A stretch of DNA of 64,000 bases from Strongylocentrotus droebachiensis (GCA_035222895.1 JAVYIG010000041.1:992001-1056000); one strand, 5' to 3'. Numbered from the stretch's first letter, positions 11,835 through 25,900 are shown. A program made the numbers and translations. The notes: generated by a model not told the origin, from the sequence alone.

Positions 11835-14292
11835 CTTGTTTTATTGTGGCATTTTATAACACTGAATGTTCTTATATTTAACATCTTTTGAATATTGTCT
11901 AGCTTTTTTATGAGATGTGATTTCCCTTTCTGAATGAAATACATCTACGGTACCCGAGTGAAGACAAATTCTGATAAGCCCAACTGCTGCACAGTTAGTC
12001 ATGAGCTTAACCATTCATCAATCCTATCACCAAAGCATAGAGTTAGGCAATTTCAACCCTTAGCATGTTCCAAAAATATCTTGTGTCTTTCATGCACTGA
12101 TTCACTGTGCAATAAGTTCTATGCATGCTTGAGATGAATTCTTGGGCACACTTCACAAAATCTGTTTTCTCTGCTTCTTATTTTTTCCATTCCTTTCACT
12201 AATCCTTTCACTAATCTTCACTAGCACTCTCAAAACCCTTTATCCAAATAAGTTTGTATGCTCGCCATTCACCTGTTTCCCCCTTCTCTCTTCTGCTCAA
12301 ATAGAAACTGAAAAGGATGAAAAAGAGTTTTGATAGTGATGCTAGAGATTAGTCAGGTAGTGTTATTAATAGTGGTGGAAACCTACCATGGGAATCAACA
12401 AGGCCCATCCTATTGTTAAATCATCATTATTTCTGTGTAAAGGTATTGCTTAACATATGGCCTAAGTGGGCTCTAGCGCAGAATTTTCCCATCATTGTGA
12501 TAACATGTCAGTATTGCATAGGTGATACCCTTCTTGAGAAAGCATGTTCAAATCAGTTTAGGTACTCTTTTGTGAGAATGATCTATAATTGATATAGATG
12601 TCATTGCCTATAAGACAGATTGAAACACATTCTGTCTTTCCTTTCTCTGCTAATGAATTTAAGTAAGATAGATTGGTTTTCTCTTTATTTGTTTTCTGGT
12701 TTCAGTTGTGAATGGTCGGCTTACTAAAGGAATTTGTTAATTTTCCCACGTCCTGAACTCTGAGAAGGTCCCCAGTAAAGCATGTTATATTGTCCCCTTT
12801 ATCAAAGTCACAATTAGAAATCAGGGAGCGTGAAAGGGCGAGACTAGTGAATGCTTGTGTAATTGGAGTTTAATAGAGGTTTGGTATCAATGAGGGTAAA
12901 AAGAAAGATCCCCTGGGTTGCAGATTGGTGTATTTGATCAGATCATTGAGGGGTAAAAACAGTATTGTAGTTCATGGTTTACACTTGTTTGTATCCAGTC
13001 TACAAGTTCTTTGGGCTGTTAACCGTTTAAAGGAGAAACAAGCCTTGATAGTCAGGTGCATGACAGATGTGCCCGATGAAGATTTGTATAGATAACCATG
13101 ATTGAAATATTCAAATTTAAAAAATTTAATTTGTAGAAATTTGATTTCCTCAATCTTTCACATTATAACAAAATTTCCTCACCCCTCTAATATATCCTTT
13201 AAATCTAAAAGCCTGATTCCTTACTATTATGGTTATATATAAACCATTGCAGACTATAGACAATATCAAATACAAACGGGTTTTTTTTAAATAAATTGCA
13301 TTTGTGGTTACATGCCAAAGATTGAATTTCTTAATTCTGTTTTATATTCAGGTTGTGGATAATGAAATTTGCATGTTGTGGTAAGCGTTTGATTAAAAAC
13401 AAAGGCCCTGTAATCTTCATATCAGCAAAAGTTGTATATACAGAGTTTATGATTTGTCATAGACAAATATTTTATATTTGATTGTAATGTTATTTGCCTT
13501 TATAGAAAATTATTTTAATACTTTTCCTGATCTTTCTTTCTTTTTTTAAATCTTGTGTTTATTTTTGTTTTTGTTGCTGTGTTATAGAGCTCTGAGTTAA
13601 CTCATTGCTCTGACAGTTCAAGAGCAGATAGAAAAGGGCTTTAAAGTGAGGCCTCATGCCAGCTTAGTGGTTAGTTTATTATAAGGGAAGTGTCGTTGTT
13701 ATGGTTGATATTACAATCCTAATAACACCATCTTTGCACCTCTTTCACCACATCTCCCAATATGGATACCATTCTCTGTTCTTATGACACAAGAAGTCAC
13801 CCTGATCTAAGTAGTTCTTTCACTACATTTCAACCATTCCAACTCATGTGATGTTTATTTATAAAGTTCATTTCATTGAAATCATACAAAAGGCACATTT
13901 TACCCCAAACTGGGTTTTCATTGTCATGGAGAGTGAGTAATCTGAGTGTTTTTCTCAAAGCATGGGAATTTCTCATGATTCCAGTTGACTTTGGGAACCA
14001 CAGGGTCTAATTGATTCATCAAAATAGCTTTTGGTAACCAAGGTAAAGTTAGAACATGTCTCCTGCTTGTGTCATGCCCCATTGACTGAGGCCAAAGTTC
14101 TTCTTCTCATTTATTCAAGTTGGAAATGGATTTTTGTGCCCGCTCCATTTAATATTGCTAATTGGTTCCCTCTCTTCACAATGAAAATGATGATTTTCTT
14201 ATCAATTCAAGTAGTTTCATCATTAGACTTGACTTTATTTGTCTGCGTCATCAGAGATTCCCAAAGTAATCACTGAAACATGATATCAGAGA

Positions 14293-14754
14293 CAGACCTG
14301 CCAACCAGTACGATTTAGTCGTATTTAGTACAATTTTTAGAAGCAAATACGACAGTACGATTTTCCTTAAAAAAATACGATTTAAAAAAAAAAAAAAAAA
14401 AATTATATATATATATATATATATTTTTTTCTTTTTTTTTAATTAATATTTTGTGTGTGCGTCCGCCATTTTCAATGGCAAAATGTCCATTCTGTCCTGT
14501 AAAGTATCCTTCAAGCATCTCACATCGGAAATTTGGGGATGTTTATTGGTTCATCGAACACACCAGTCGTGACAAAATAATGCATATTCAACCAATGATC
14601 AATACAAAAAATTCTTCCTGTAGGTAGAAACTTTAAGAGGCATTGATCCATGTAACAATCCGTGTTTATTTTCAAGAATACAACTTTTGTCAGTAAAATA
14701 CAACTTTTGACACTAAAGAATACAGTTTTTGAACTCCAGAGGTTGGCAGGTCTG
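14293..14754. mobile_element. hAT-like MITE with 14-bp inverted ends
   Basis: CAGACCTGCCAACC at 14293-14306 is matched by its perfect reverse complement at 14741-14754. A 5'-CAG start suits hAT-superfamily ends. The flanks share CAGAGA (14287-14292 and 14755-14760), shorter than the 8 bp expected for hAT, so the target duplication is uncertain. Inside are repeated 'tacgattt' and 'tacaactttt' words near the two ends and a central A-run, (TA)n, T-run block at 14384-14442 that is itself a near palindrome. No transposase frame. Confidence 0.65.
14384..14442. repeat. A-run, (TA)n, T-run palindrome
   Basis: About 19 A, about 10 TA units, then T-rich sequence with one C. It is self-complementary and would extrude or fold easily. 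It lies in the middle of the MITE at 14293-14754. Confidence 0.85.
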
Positions 14755-16825
14755 CAGAGATATGTAATAATGTATCAATACCAGATATTGATTTCTCTTA
14801 CATGTATGGTTACACTGCATTCCTCCTTTTTTATAACAGGTTTGAGTTTCTCTTTCTCTTTTTATTGTTTTATATAGTATTTCAACCACCAAGCAATTTG
14901 TTTAATATGTACTTATATGTACCAATACCATAAATCCATACTTCTTGTACATAGTAATTGGGCATTAAAAACAGATTATTCCTTTAAAAACAAATCCAAA
15001 TAAAGTTCCATCATGTATGACAATTTTTTTCTTTCTCATCAGCCATTCCCCTCTCCTTTTTTTTCACCAACCTTATACAATCCTCAATTTTTCGCCCCAT
15101 AAAAATCTTGACAATGACTCATTCAGATCTGCAAGCTAGCAAATACAAAACTGAAACCCCCCAAGTCGCATCTCAAACTGGACAGACTCCAAAATGCTTG
15201 TGACAATAATCCGCTCCTACTACAAAACACTGTTACCTGTTATTTTGGGGGTAGTACATGGGCACCGCTTTCATGAGGCTTCCTATACCACCAGTGCAGG
15301 CTTCTTGTTTTGTATGCGGCGTTTTAATGAATCCAGTACCATCTGTCTCGTTTGAATACCTGTGAATGTATTGATTTATTTGAACCGGCAGAATCTAATT
15401 GTGATGGTGTTTGATGGTTTGGTTGAGATTCCTGTACAGGAGGGTAGCATATGTACTGTACTAGGTTAGATTGATGTATTACCAGCAGTTTACAATGGAT
15501 ATTTACTTGCATAAATTTATGGGAATATCATTCACTCTTGAGAATCCCTACATTTGGATTGAGTGACAGTGAATTTCTTGTTTAATTCTAATTACAAGCA
15601 ATTTGAAAATGGATTGGTCATATTCAAGCTTTTGAATGACTATTGTACTGCTTACTTAGCAAAGTGCAGCATGTGAATCTGTCCAGTATAAAATAGGTTT
15701 ATACACGATTCACAGAAATGAATGATATATATTATATTTCGCACATATTTAGATAATAATAACTACCAGAAAGCGATATTCAGCTGTGAATTTTATATTA
15801 CAAATGGAAAAGAGATTAAGAGTTCTCCATTTTGACAAACATTAAAATGTTCATATTTAAAAGAATTGCTTGTATATTAGCTTTTATCTCTTTTAACTCC
15901 TATGTTCTTATCCTCTCTCAGTCAACTTTTAAAAAGTCACTGTTGCATTGTATATCCTTTATGTTGACATAACAATATAGAAAGCATGGTATTTTTTTAG
16001 AAACTTAGAACATCTAAACCACACCAACATCATCAGCCTAAGCATTGTATTGTAGAAAATACAAAGGTTTGTGTGAAGGATTTTAGGTTGGATTCCAATG
16101 GCTTACTTGATAGTTTCTCAGGCTTCATAATTACAGGCATTCAAAGCACAAATACCAAATGAAGGTGACATGTCTTTGAGAAGTGCCTTCTTTAGCTTCA
16201 TCAAAGAGCCATGACAGAAGAGTACTTTTATGCGATTGGGATTAAAAAGCAAAATACCCCAACATTTCTCATAACTCCATAATCTGATGATAACTAATAA
16301 AAAGGGGAAGTCAAAAAGGAATTGATGATAAGGATCCAATCAAAGACAGCCAGGATGCGTGGGAAAGTGTTTGGTTGAATGAGCTTGTGAGAGTGGGAGA
16401 GCTAGGGTAGCTTTAAGAAGTAGGTGAATGGAGTGAATGCCTGGTGAGAGATAGGGGACTGGATTTAAAATGGATACAGATGGGTTGAGTGGGGGTACTG
16501 GGTCTCCTCAATCTAAAGGGGTTGCGTGCCAGAATGAGGGAACAATTAGCCCCCCTCCCATGAGATGTGAAAGGAGGGGGGATTTCAGATCTAGTCCAAT
16601 AAGTGATGGTACTCATATCAAGGGTTTCGCTCAGCATGAAAACTTCCCTTTTTCAGATTTATGTATTGTTATTTTTTTTACTATCTTTTCTACTATAAAG
16701 TGATTCCATCCTTGTCTTTTGACCCACCTCATGATCCCTCTTTTACCCATTCCCTTAGAAGACCTCTCCAATGATTGGAGACAGCTAGTATCCCGCTATG
16801 TGGATGCCTTGACTTGCTTAGGAAA

Positions 16826-17077
16826 TCACCCGCGATACAGTTTCAATGCAGATTTGTAAGCCATACCTAGAAACCTGAACCTCTTCTTTTTCTTTCTATT
16901 CTCTTCTTGAATATCTTCTGTCATCTGGTTGATAAGACACCGTAAGACCTCTTCTTGCTCATCCCTGTTCCCCATCCTATGCATTTCTGTAGAGTTTAGA
17001 TAGATGTTGTATACTGTGTCAGTGGTCTTTGAGCCAGCAAGAATGTTTCTTAGCCTGATCCAGTGCATCAAGCTCAT
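16826..17077 (-). CDS. Doubtful 83-codon reading frame of ordinary composition
   Basis: A minus-strand frame from ATG at 17077 to a stop at 16826. Unlike most frames here it is not low-complexity: it starts MSLMHWIRLRNILAGSK, contains an acidic/basic segment (DEQEEVLRCLINQMTEDIQE, then a Lys/Arg cluster) and ends in a basic tail. I recognise no domain, see no splice sites that would attach it to other exons, and it lies in the intron of the + strand gene. It may be a chance frame, a relic of a mobile-element protein, or a small nested exon. Listed for completeness only. Confidence 0.12.
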   Translation of the reverse strand: MSLMHWIRLRNILAGSKTTDTVYNIYLNSTEMHRMGNRDEQEEVLRCLINQMTEDIQEENRKKKKRFRFLGMAYKSALKLYRG

Positions 17078-18125
17078 TGGAGTGAATTATTCATGCTTTT
17101 GTTTGTATGTCTTCCATGGAATACATTTTGGTATACTATCCAAGAGAAAATAGCTGCAACCCTGAAAATAGAAGAGGTGCCTATACAGCCTGCAGAAAAA
17201 TGTATGTAGCAGGTAAACATAGCATTTGTATAGCTAGGCAGAATTGATAGCTAGATTATCCACTGGGCAGTCAGCAGCTAAATTCAATGCATTGTCTTTG
17301 CATATATATGACAGACAGCACTTAAGTACCTTTACAGTCTTGTGTCAGGTAGATAGTCCTGATAATCGTATCCAGCAGTAAAGAGGGGGCATTCACTTGG
17401 ACTGTAGAGGTACGTTTGGTCCCATGGTCTAGTGCCTTTTCTCTTCTATTTAATGACCCGAGTCAGGGGGGCTACTACTGGGGGTTATTTGAAGGGGGGG
17501 CCAGAGCCTCTTGTCCCGTGCCAGTCAGGAGAATCTCAAACAATGGCTGCCTACTAAATCCGCCAACAATGACAAGATGCGTGGCTCTATTGTTTGGCTC
17601 AAGTATGAGAACCCAGGAGAGGGTGGATTCCCACCAAGCTTAGCTGAGCCACTATTTCACCTGAATATAGACAACACCTTTCATTGAGGGTAGGACAGTA
17701 AACAAGAGCACGGATTCACTGCTATATGAGCTACAAGAATAGAATGGAAATCTTTGATTACATAAGGTGTGTGCTTGTTGTATGTCTGGCTGGTCAGTTG
17801 GTCAGCTGTAGGGGTATTAATGGGTCTAATCTCACTATCAGCATTCCATGACAAGATGATATCAAAGTTAATGGTATTCCCCCTTTTTAATCTACCTCCT
17901 AAATGAATCACATAAATCTCGCAAGGATTATGTCTGTGCAATATGCAGGCTTGTGGTTTAGATGTTGCATGTACCAGCCAAATTTAGCTGTGTTTTCTTC
18001 CAATTTAATCCAATCAGAATTTCAAGGATGGTATTAACATTATGTAATGTAGTCTAACATTCAGAGAATATTTCTTTCTGCAAAGAGCTTGTATAGTAAT
18101 AGCCATACAACATTAATAATTTTCC

Positions 18126-18410
18126 CAATAAAAATAAGCAAACAGTATCCTAAATGATAAAGAAATGTGAAAAAAATGATAATTACCAATTAAAAAGATA
18201 AGAGGTTAAAACTAAATTGGCAAATATTCATTAGATTTCCATAATCAATCAGTTAAAATGAAGCGAATGGTATCCTAAATGATAAAGACTTGTGTCTAAA
18301 ATGTGACAAAACGCGTGACAATAATGATAATTACCAATTAAAAAGATAAGGGGTTTAAAACTAAAGGGGCAAATATTCATTAGATTTCCATAATCCTCAA
18401 TCAGTTAAAC
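18126..18410. repeat. Diverged tandem duplication, about 125-140 bp unit
   Basis: Two successive copies share 'tatcctaaatgataaag', 'taattaccaattaaaaagat' and 'aaatattcattagatttcc'. The first starts near 18126 and the second near 18250. The second has an extra 15-20 bases around 18293-18315 containing 'acgcgt'. No coding content. Confidence 0.85.
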
Positions 18411-19572
18411 TGATATGAGTAAGTCTTTACTGTGGTAATGATCAATAGACGCATCAATAGAATGAGTTTTCAGTTATTTCACAGGAGATTCATTCCAAAG
18501 GTACATGTACACTATTCTTCCATGTACAAATCGTTGTACTTGATAAGTTGTATATGTACAGATAGGCAGGTGAAAGTTGAGTGTCCCAGAGTTAGGCACA
18601 TCCAGCCAGCCTGTACCATGACAGCTGGAGTTGTTCATGCTGATCCTGTACAGGCAGTTGGGTGCCTTTGCCACCTCACTAGATGCATGTTGTCTCTGGT
18701 TGCCAAGGTGAGTGTCACCCTATGTGCTTTAATCACAGTTGATCAAGTTAGCCAATATGGTGGACAAATACATCCCTAATTGGCCCTTGGTATTCCATGG
18801 CATACAGGAGTTCAATTATAAAGGCGCTGATACCTAGAGGCGGTGGGGGAAAAAACATCATTCTTTCTCTTTGCTGGAAATTGTAGTTACACAACGATAT
18901 TGCTGGTAATTTGCTCTTCCCCTCCTTTTTATTTAAAAACAATGACAAAAAGGTATGGATAAGTCCTAATTTTCATTAATCTTTATGTAAACCTTTTCCA
19001 TTTGTTATCATTTCATTTTTGTTAGTCATACAAAAAAAAGCAACTATTTTTGGAAAATCAACTCGATACTCTATTGTGTGTTCAAGCTACTTAATACATC
19101 ATTGTCGTGTTTGTAATTTTCAATAGATGACACACAAAGATATTTAAAATTGCGTTAGGTTGATATATTTTTTTAAAAGTAGTTTACAGTGAATAGAAAA
19201 AGTTATAGAAGAAAAAAAAGGACATTCGCACGCAAAAAATTGGAAGTAGGCGTATATACTATATATTATCTGTTTAAAGACAGAAGGATGTTAACTCATT
19301 TTAAAAGTGCATGAGTTGATACTAGTCTGCCTCCCAGTAGACAATAGATAATGTTGACAATGCAGAGTGTGCATCATCCGGTTATATTCTTTGTTCTGAG
19401 TTCAGAAAACACATTTCCATTCTAAATCATTTATAATGATCCTCAGACTGATCAACTTGTTTGTTTATAGCAAAGAAGAATCTAAATTCAAGGAAAGGGG
19501 CATTAATGACATTTGACTTAATTAGCATACTGAGTCTAAACGCATGTAGAACAGTCCCAGAAGTCAGCCAAG

Positions 19573-19758
19573 ATGGCTGCTACACAAGGCTCAGGTATTG
19601 ACCCGAATCAGTGAGATGCGCTATTTATAACGTGTGATCCATACTTTGGCCAATGCCACGATGTTGACAAGAAAGTGAAGAAGGGGTCAGGCAAAGTTTG
19701 CCTTGCTGCAGCTCCTGGCTATGCTAAAGATGCTCTTATCGCAAACAGATGCGTTTAA
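19573..19758 (+). pseudogene. Small frame with one in-frame TGA; possible coding relic
   Basis: An ATG in a good context (aagATGG) opens MAATQGSGIDPNQ, meets TGA at 19612-19614, and the same frame then runs open for 47 more codons to TAA at 19756-19758. The second half has ordinary composition, including VDKKVKKGSGKVCLAAAPGY. I recognise no family. It may be a fossil of a retrocopied or transposon gene, or coincidence. Selenocysteine decoding of the TGA would need a SECIS element, which I do not see. Confidence 0.12.
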
Positions 19759-21940
19759 TTGTTATCAGTCAGGAGAAGAAGATGGATTCCCATGGCCAAT
19801 AACAGGTTCATTGTGAATTGAACGCACACACTTTGCAAGACAGTTCTTCAGACAGTGTGAAGAGTGTCACCTTGTTTTGTAAGATCAATGGCATTGACAT
19901 GATTTTTAGCAGCATTTGATGTTTCCTCATTCTCTCTATACTACTATGCTGTTCTCATTCTATTGAGTAGAGTTAATCCTTTGATATCTAATTATTTCGA
20001 TCCTGTTAATACTATTATCTCTCCCTTTTAATCAATAATCCATTTAATTTGCCAACACTTTTCCTCTTCCTCATTCCTTCTTAGATTTCATTGTCTTCAA
20101 TAGTCATTGAAGACGGTCTCATTTGATATTTGACAAGGTTTGAGCCAGGTATTCTAGGTGTTATTCAAAGGGTTAGGCAGAATCTATGGCTTGAGAAGGC
20201 CTTCTAGTTTTCCATCCTTACAAGATCTTTTTCTGGCTTTCTGTATTTCTCATAGAAGTCAAACACCTTGGAGGAAATTTTGACAAGGAATAAAAAGCTA
20301 GAGTGTGATTGTGGTAGTTTAAATTGGATGTTTGTTTTGTGTCTGCTTAATGATACTTGATCAAATAAGAAGACATGAAGGACATTTAGGGGTAAGGGTT
20401 CTTTCAACTTTCTATAGAAACCTCCCATGGTGTAGGTCTCATGCATGAAGAGAAAAGATTACTATACATTGCAGTTCACATGCTGTCATGTCAAACACAC
20501 CCTGTATTGCTGCATTGAATTAGTCAATCAATCATTCGTGCGCCATCAAATTATGTTGCCATGACGACTAAAACACAGATAAAGAGAATCACGAAATGCT
20601 GATGTTTACAAACATGTGCACAGCTAATTTGGTCCTGAAGAAATGCTGCTTGAAAGGGAATTGAAGAAAAAGGATCCCTTCATAGAAAAGCAAATCACCT
20701 AGTAGTTTTTCATGTCGGGTTTCTTTTGAATAAGATGGTGACTTTGTTAATGGGACTGGTGTCGGTACTTGTGTATCTTAGATTCATGATATGGGAACGA
20801 CACATGACGGCCTTTCCCACGTGTACTCCAGTACATGTCAATGTGTGACAGAGCGTGTCTGACTCTGTGGTACCTGTATACATGCATATCAAATACACAA
20901 CTGGAATATACAACTGTTGTGTGTGAGTGTGTGTCATATATACACAAATGTATTTACATCTGTATCAGAGCTTGTGTGTATATGTGGGTGTTTGTTGCGC
21001 AGTTGTAAATAGTATGATTAGTTAAATTTTACCTTGGGTATAGACTTAAGATAATGTTAATACTGTTCTTCTCAATAACTCATTTTCTTTGAAACCATCG
21101 AATATATATTTCTTCTTACTAAAAGCAGAGGACAACACTCTTAAATTTGATTTGGATAATGCACATAAATACTTTGCTATCTCTTCTTCAAAATAATGTA
21201 ATGATAAAACAGCAACAACAACAACAAAAAAGCGGAAAATATTTGTTTGTATTTAAGTTTTGATTAATTGCTCCAAGTGAGATATTTACTTATTAAGGAG
21301 ATTTTTCAATTAGAGGATTGGCCAAGGCTGTTCACTGATCTGAGAACAGAATGTAGGGATTATGTTCTTACTCTAGAGGAAGACTTTAATAATCTCAAAT
21401 GTAGTGGCATAAATTATCACAGGAAGCCATTACATTTAAGTATTCATTTTGTTTATTAAATAATTCATTCTCTGTGGGTAACAGCTCCATGTTGGTGAAT
21501 TATTAATCAAACCCTGACTCTGGGACTTCAGCATTGAAAGAAATACATTTATTATTTAGTTTAAATGTCTTCACACAGAGAAACGTACAAAATACACCAG
21601 TATCTGGAATGGTTTGTTGAATTTTTAAACGGTTGGTTTGCTTTTTGGAAAGATCTACTTTCTGAATTATTTAATATAAATGTTTCTTTACTTTTTTATC
21701 AGACACACAGAACATTTTTAATGCTGAATTCAAAATATCACTTTTGTTTTTATGATCAAATTATTTTTTGCAAGGCATTGTCATATCTCGTTAGTTACCT
21801 CTTTTATGTTTATGAAAATAATTCCCAATAACTTTTTTAACATGTGTTCATTACTAAAAAAATAGGTTCCTCAGTTATAAAGCTTTTAAAAGTAAAGTCA
21901 ACCAGTATGCTCATATTTCTCAATCTTTACATTGTTCCCT

Positions 21941-21965
21941 TTTCCTTTTTTTTGGGGGGGGGGGG
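21941..21965. repeat. T-run followed by G12 homopolymer
   Basis: Twelve consecutive G at 21954-21965 after a T-rich run. Confidence 0.85.
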
Positions 21966-22203
21966 CTGGGTAATCATGTAGGTGTTAATGTCAAACTTCT
22001 GTTCTGTTAGTTTCTGTTAGTTACTCCTATGGATTATGACTCATTACATGCATTCTAATGTTCTTTTAATCACCTTTTCACAGTGATAGCATCTTATGTA
22101 TGACTTATAGATAATTCAGAATTTCACTTTCATTTCATTCAGGCCATAAGTTACAAGGCTAGGCATCGTGCAAGTTTATCATACTTGTAGTATAGGAGCC
22201 ACA

Positions 22204-22366
22204 TAGAATATGAGAGAGATAGAGAGAGAGAGAAAGAGAGGGGTAAGAGAGAGGGTGAGAAAGAAAGAGAGGGTGAGAAAGAGAGAGAGAGAGAGAGAGA
22301 GAGGGTGAGAGAGAGGGGGTGAGAGAGAGGATGAGAGAGAGGATGAGAGAGAGAGAGAGAGAGAAT
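22204..22366. repeat. GA-rich microsatellite
   Basis: About 160 bases of GAGA with interspersed GGGTGAGA and GGATGAGA units. It faces a long CT tract about 450 bp downstream (22816-22972), so the pair could fold back. Confidence 0.9.
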
Positions 22367-22510
22367 TTCTCTGAATGTGTAGTGAGTGTGTCTGTCTGTT
22401 CTCATCATGTCACCCTTCCTGCATCCATTTCATCTCAATGTCACGCAATGTTAATCAGCATCAAGTCTTGACTTCCTGGTCATTGAACCTCTGATGCAGG
22501 TCCTTGCAAT

Positions 22511-22522
22511 CCCCCCCCCCCC
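22511..22522. repeat. C12 homopolymer
   Basis: Twelve consecutive C bases. Confidence 0.85.
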
Positions 22523-22812
22523 TCCCTTCTTTTCATCTCCTCTATCTCTGTATCCCCTATCCCCTCTCTAGTCAGTACATGGTCCCTCTTTTCCCTTTCC
22601 TCAATCTCTTTTATTCTCATCTTGCGCTCTATGTCTTTCTGTCTTTTTCTTTCCTGTTTATCCGCTCTCAGTCTGTATCTCTACCTTCCATTCATTATGC
22701 CCCTTCTTCACTCTTCAATAATAATTTTATTTTCCCTAAATCTATGTAAAATTCTCCTCTCCTCCTTTCCCATCTAGACCTTCACAATTTTCTTCTCTGT
22801 CTCCTCATGCCC

Positions 22813-22815
<3 letters not shown>

Positions 22816-22876
<61 letters not shown>

Positions 22877-22972
22877 GTGTCTCTTTCTTTCTGTGCATGC
22901 ACACTCTTTCTGATCCCCTTCTTTCTATATCTCTCTCTCTAGATCTCTTTCTCTCTCTCTAGCTCTCTCTTT
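22816..22972. repeat. (TC)n microsatellite and pyrimidine tract
   Basis: About 30 uninterrupted CT units, then CTGT, CTTT and TAGA-interrupted CT runs. Confidence 0.9.
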
Positions 22973-25900
22973 CCCCCTCCCCCCTCCTTACATCCATCTC
23001 CCTCTCCTTTTCTTTATTTTGCCTGTATGTCTCAGTGACCCCTCTCTAATCCACCCGTTCCCATCACCTCTAATCTGTAGGTCATTAGACCATAACATGA
23101 GACCAGGTTCATGCCCCAGACCTCACTCGGATATATTTCATTTCAAACCATTTGGTAAGATCATCATCCATAGGGCAGTGTCAACCTTCATAAGACTCAA
23201 GTTCATCATATCCAAATCATATCTCCATCTCTCACACAAATTCATTCTAAAAAGAAATCATTCATTTCAACTTTCAATGCAATCTATGCTGTCAGTTCTA
23301 CTACAGTTCCTTGACTATATCCATGAACTATTTGTAAATGCTTGTTGTTGATTTCAAAGCTAAAAATGATTTTCATGAAAAGATGGGAACATTTCTACTT
23401 TTTTGTTTTCTAAATACCTAAAGTTCTTTAATACAACTTTGCTTTAAGGTAAAATGTTTATGTTCTATACTCCTTCTTGTACCTAGTAAGCTCTGTATCC
23501 CCCCCCCCCTTCCTCTTTTATTCTTACAATATATCATTAAAATTCACACATGCCCTATAAATACTGTTACTAATATTCTACAAATGCCTCTATCATCTCA
23601 TATCCTGATCGTCATTTCCATTACTGAGTAGCTTGGTTCTCTACTTTAGATGTGAACTCATTACATGGATTGCAAATTCAGAATTTATCTACAGTATGTA
23701 GGATATATCTCTGTTTTAAAAGGCTTACAGTGTCTATAGATGCACATAGGGATAGTTCACACGGATCACTCAGAGTGCTACAAGGGCTTTATTTCAGAAC
23801 AGGGGATGTTGACTTTGGGGGGTATATTTTTCTGAAGAGGAAGAAGAGTTGGGGTAGGGTCAAATGATATTTGTGGTATAGAACAAGATATATGATTGCT
23901 GTATGCATGAATGCATGCATTCAACGGTTTAAGGCATTAGATGGAGATTATATTCACACATTGCATTCTTTTGTTGAAAAACTAAACCCATGGCAGTGGG
24001 GATAAACATTGTCAGTAGCACAACATCTCAGCAATAGTGCAATGTTGTAAGTTCATATGAATTCCCAGTGAAGATTAGTCATGTGGTCCCTCCGTTGTGA
24101 ATGTTATAAAATGCTCTTCTGCAACCAGGGATGCCACAAGTGCAAAAGTTTTTCTTTTCCTTTTAACAGTTAAATGTTTTTCAAGAAAATGCTTTTTAAG
24201 GATTTAGAATTTAGAATTTTGCTAGCTAATTACGTGAAAGAAGAGAATGCTGAACATTATGAAGCCTTCATATGCGAGTTGAGTACTTGAAAGATGTGAC
24301 TGTATTATAAGATCTTAATTCAACAGGCAAAACCATGATATAAAAAAAAATAGACAGGTTTTCATTGAAGAAAACAAAAGAGGAAGGTTGCATCCACTTA
24401 GATGCAACTCTTAAGATGTCTCATCTATCATTAGCACAATGCCTGAAGTAGTCAAATATCACAAGGCTTTCTCCCGTAAATGGGAATTCTGGTGAAACAC
24501 ATATCATGTGTGAAGGACTCGATCCATCTGTTCCTTTTACTGAATGAAGCCGGGGCAGGAAAAGGAGCCATTTGAGAAAAAGAAGAAGAGACATTGATTT
24601 CCTGGGGACATAACTTAGTTAAACGGGGGATTTTAGACGGGTGCAGGGGAAGACAAGAGTGTCTTGCTAAGAGCAAGAAGCTGATACACTAGCAAGGTGC
24701 ATCATAATGGCTTAGGGTATGGTGTAGAGTTACAGTCGGTCAAAGCAGTTCGTTTGAAATTGGAGGCGCGTTGAGATCGGATTGCTAGAAGATCCTCCAG
24801 GTGCCCTGTTATTGGTGGATTAGGAACGGGCTTTTTTTTTTTGAGGGAGTGAACAGGCATGGCAAGGCAAGCAAGGCCAAACTCAGTCTCGGGGAGTGAT
24901 CTCAGGCTGTCACCTTACATAAGGCACAACATGAATTTTTAATGCGCCTCCAAGTGCGAGAGCTAAAGCTCTCTTATTGCTACAGAAGTCGAGATGTAGA
25001 TTAGGTGAATATGTATTGATCATGAGGAGCACATCGCCTTCATGTTCTCTCCTCGCTCCAGAGATAGAAACATGGGCCATTTTATCATCAAATTGGATCC
25101 CCATCATCGACATAAACCATTGTTCATTGCTTCTATCAGTTGTACATGTATATAGTAAAGTAAGTTCTTAAAGAAATAACTTTAACACAAATGATAAACC
25201 AAATCCAAAAAGAATATACTAATATTGCTGCCTTCTTTTTTCTTATCAATTTTATCCTCGGCCTGTTCATTTGAACTTTCACTTCCATCACTTATGTATG
25301 AAAGCCTCAAATCACCTTGGAGATCTCCCTAACTCTCTGAAGAAAAGATACAGTACGGGCTGTTTGTTTGCTACGTTACCAATGTTACCATGATAATTGA
25401 ACAGCAACTAAGCCCTAAAGATAAATAAATAAATGAAATATTGCTCGTGATAACCTTTACCATTTTAGGTTGGTCGCAAAAGTTCAAGTCTGGCTAGAAA
25501 GCACACAACTTACCATTTATTTTCTTCCCTTTTGGTTTCATTGCTTTGTTCTCCTTTCAAAATTTATTCCTGGAATTGAATAACCTGATACAACTTAGTG
25601 ACAAGATGAAAATGTTCCTCGTCACTATATTAGTGAATTTCATACAAAAGGAAAACATGGCCCTAGAACACTTTTTCTATACTTCAGGGTTTTTTCATTA
25701 AGTTGAATAAAATAGATAATGGTAATGTAATGCATGGGTTAGTAGCATGCTCTATTTGTGTTTCATATTTTCTCTGCATTTTAGTATAATGCTTTGATAA
25801 AGGTGTAACAGGAACAAAGAACAATGAAAGAAGAAAGTAGGACTTCAAATTATTGCTTCCAAGCTTTTACTATTATGTCCTCTCATGGCAAATTGCACAT

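Noticed and set aside
16756..16859. Possible + strand terminal exon after 'cattcccttag' (DLSNDWRQLVSRY...)
   Set aside because: About 33 codons to a stop. Using it would end the protein before the much better supported exon at 34539, and the branch/pyrimidine context is ordinary.
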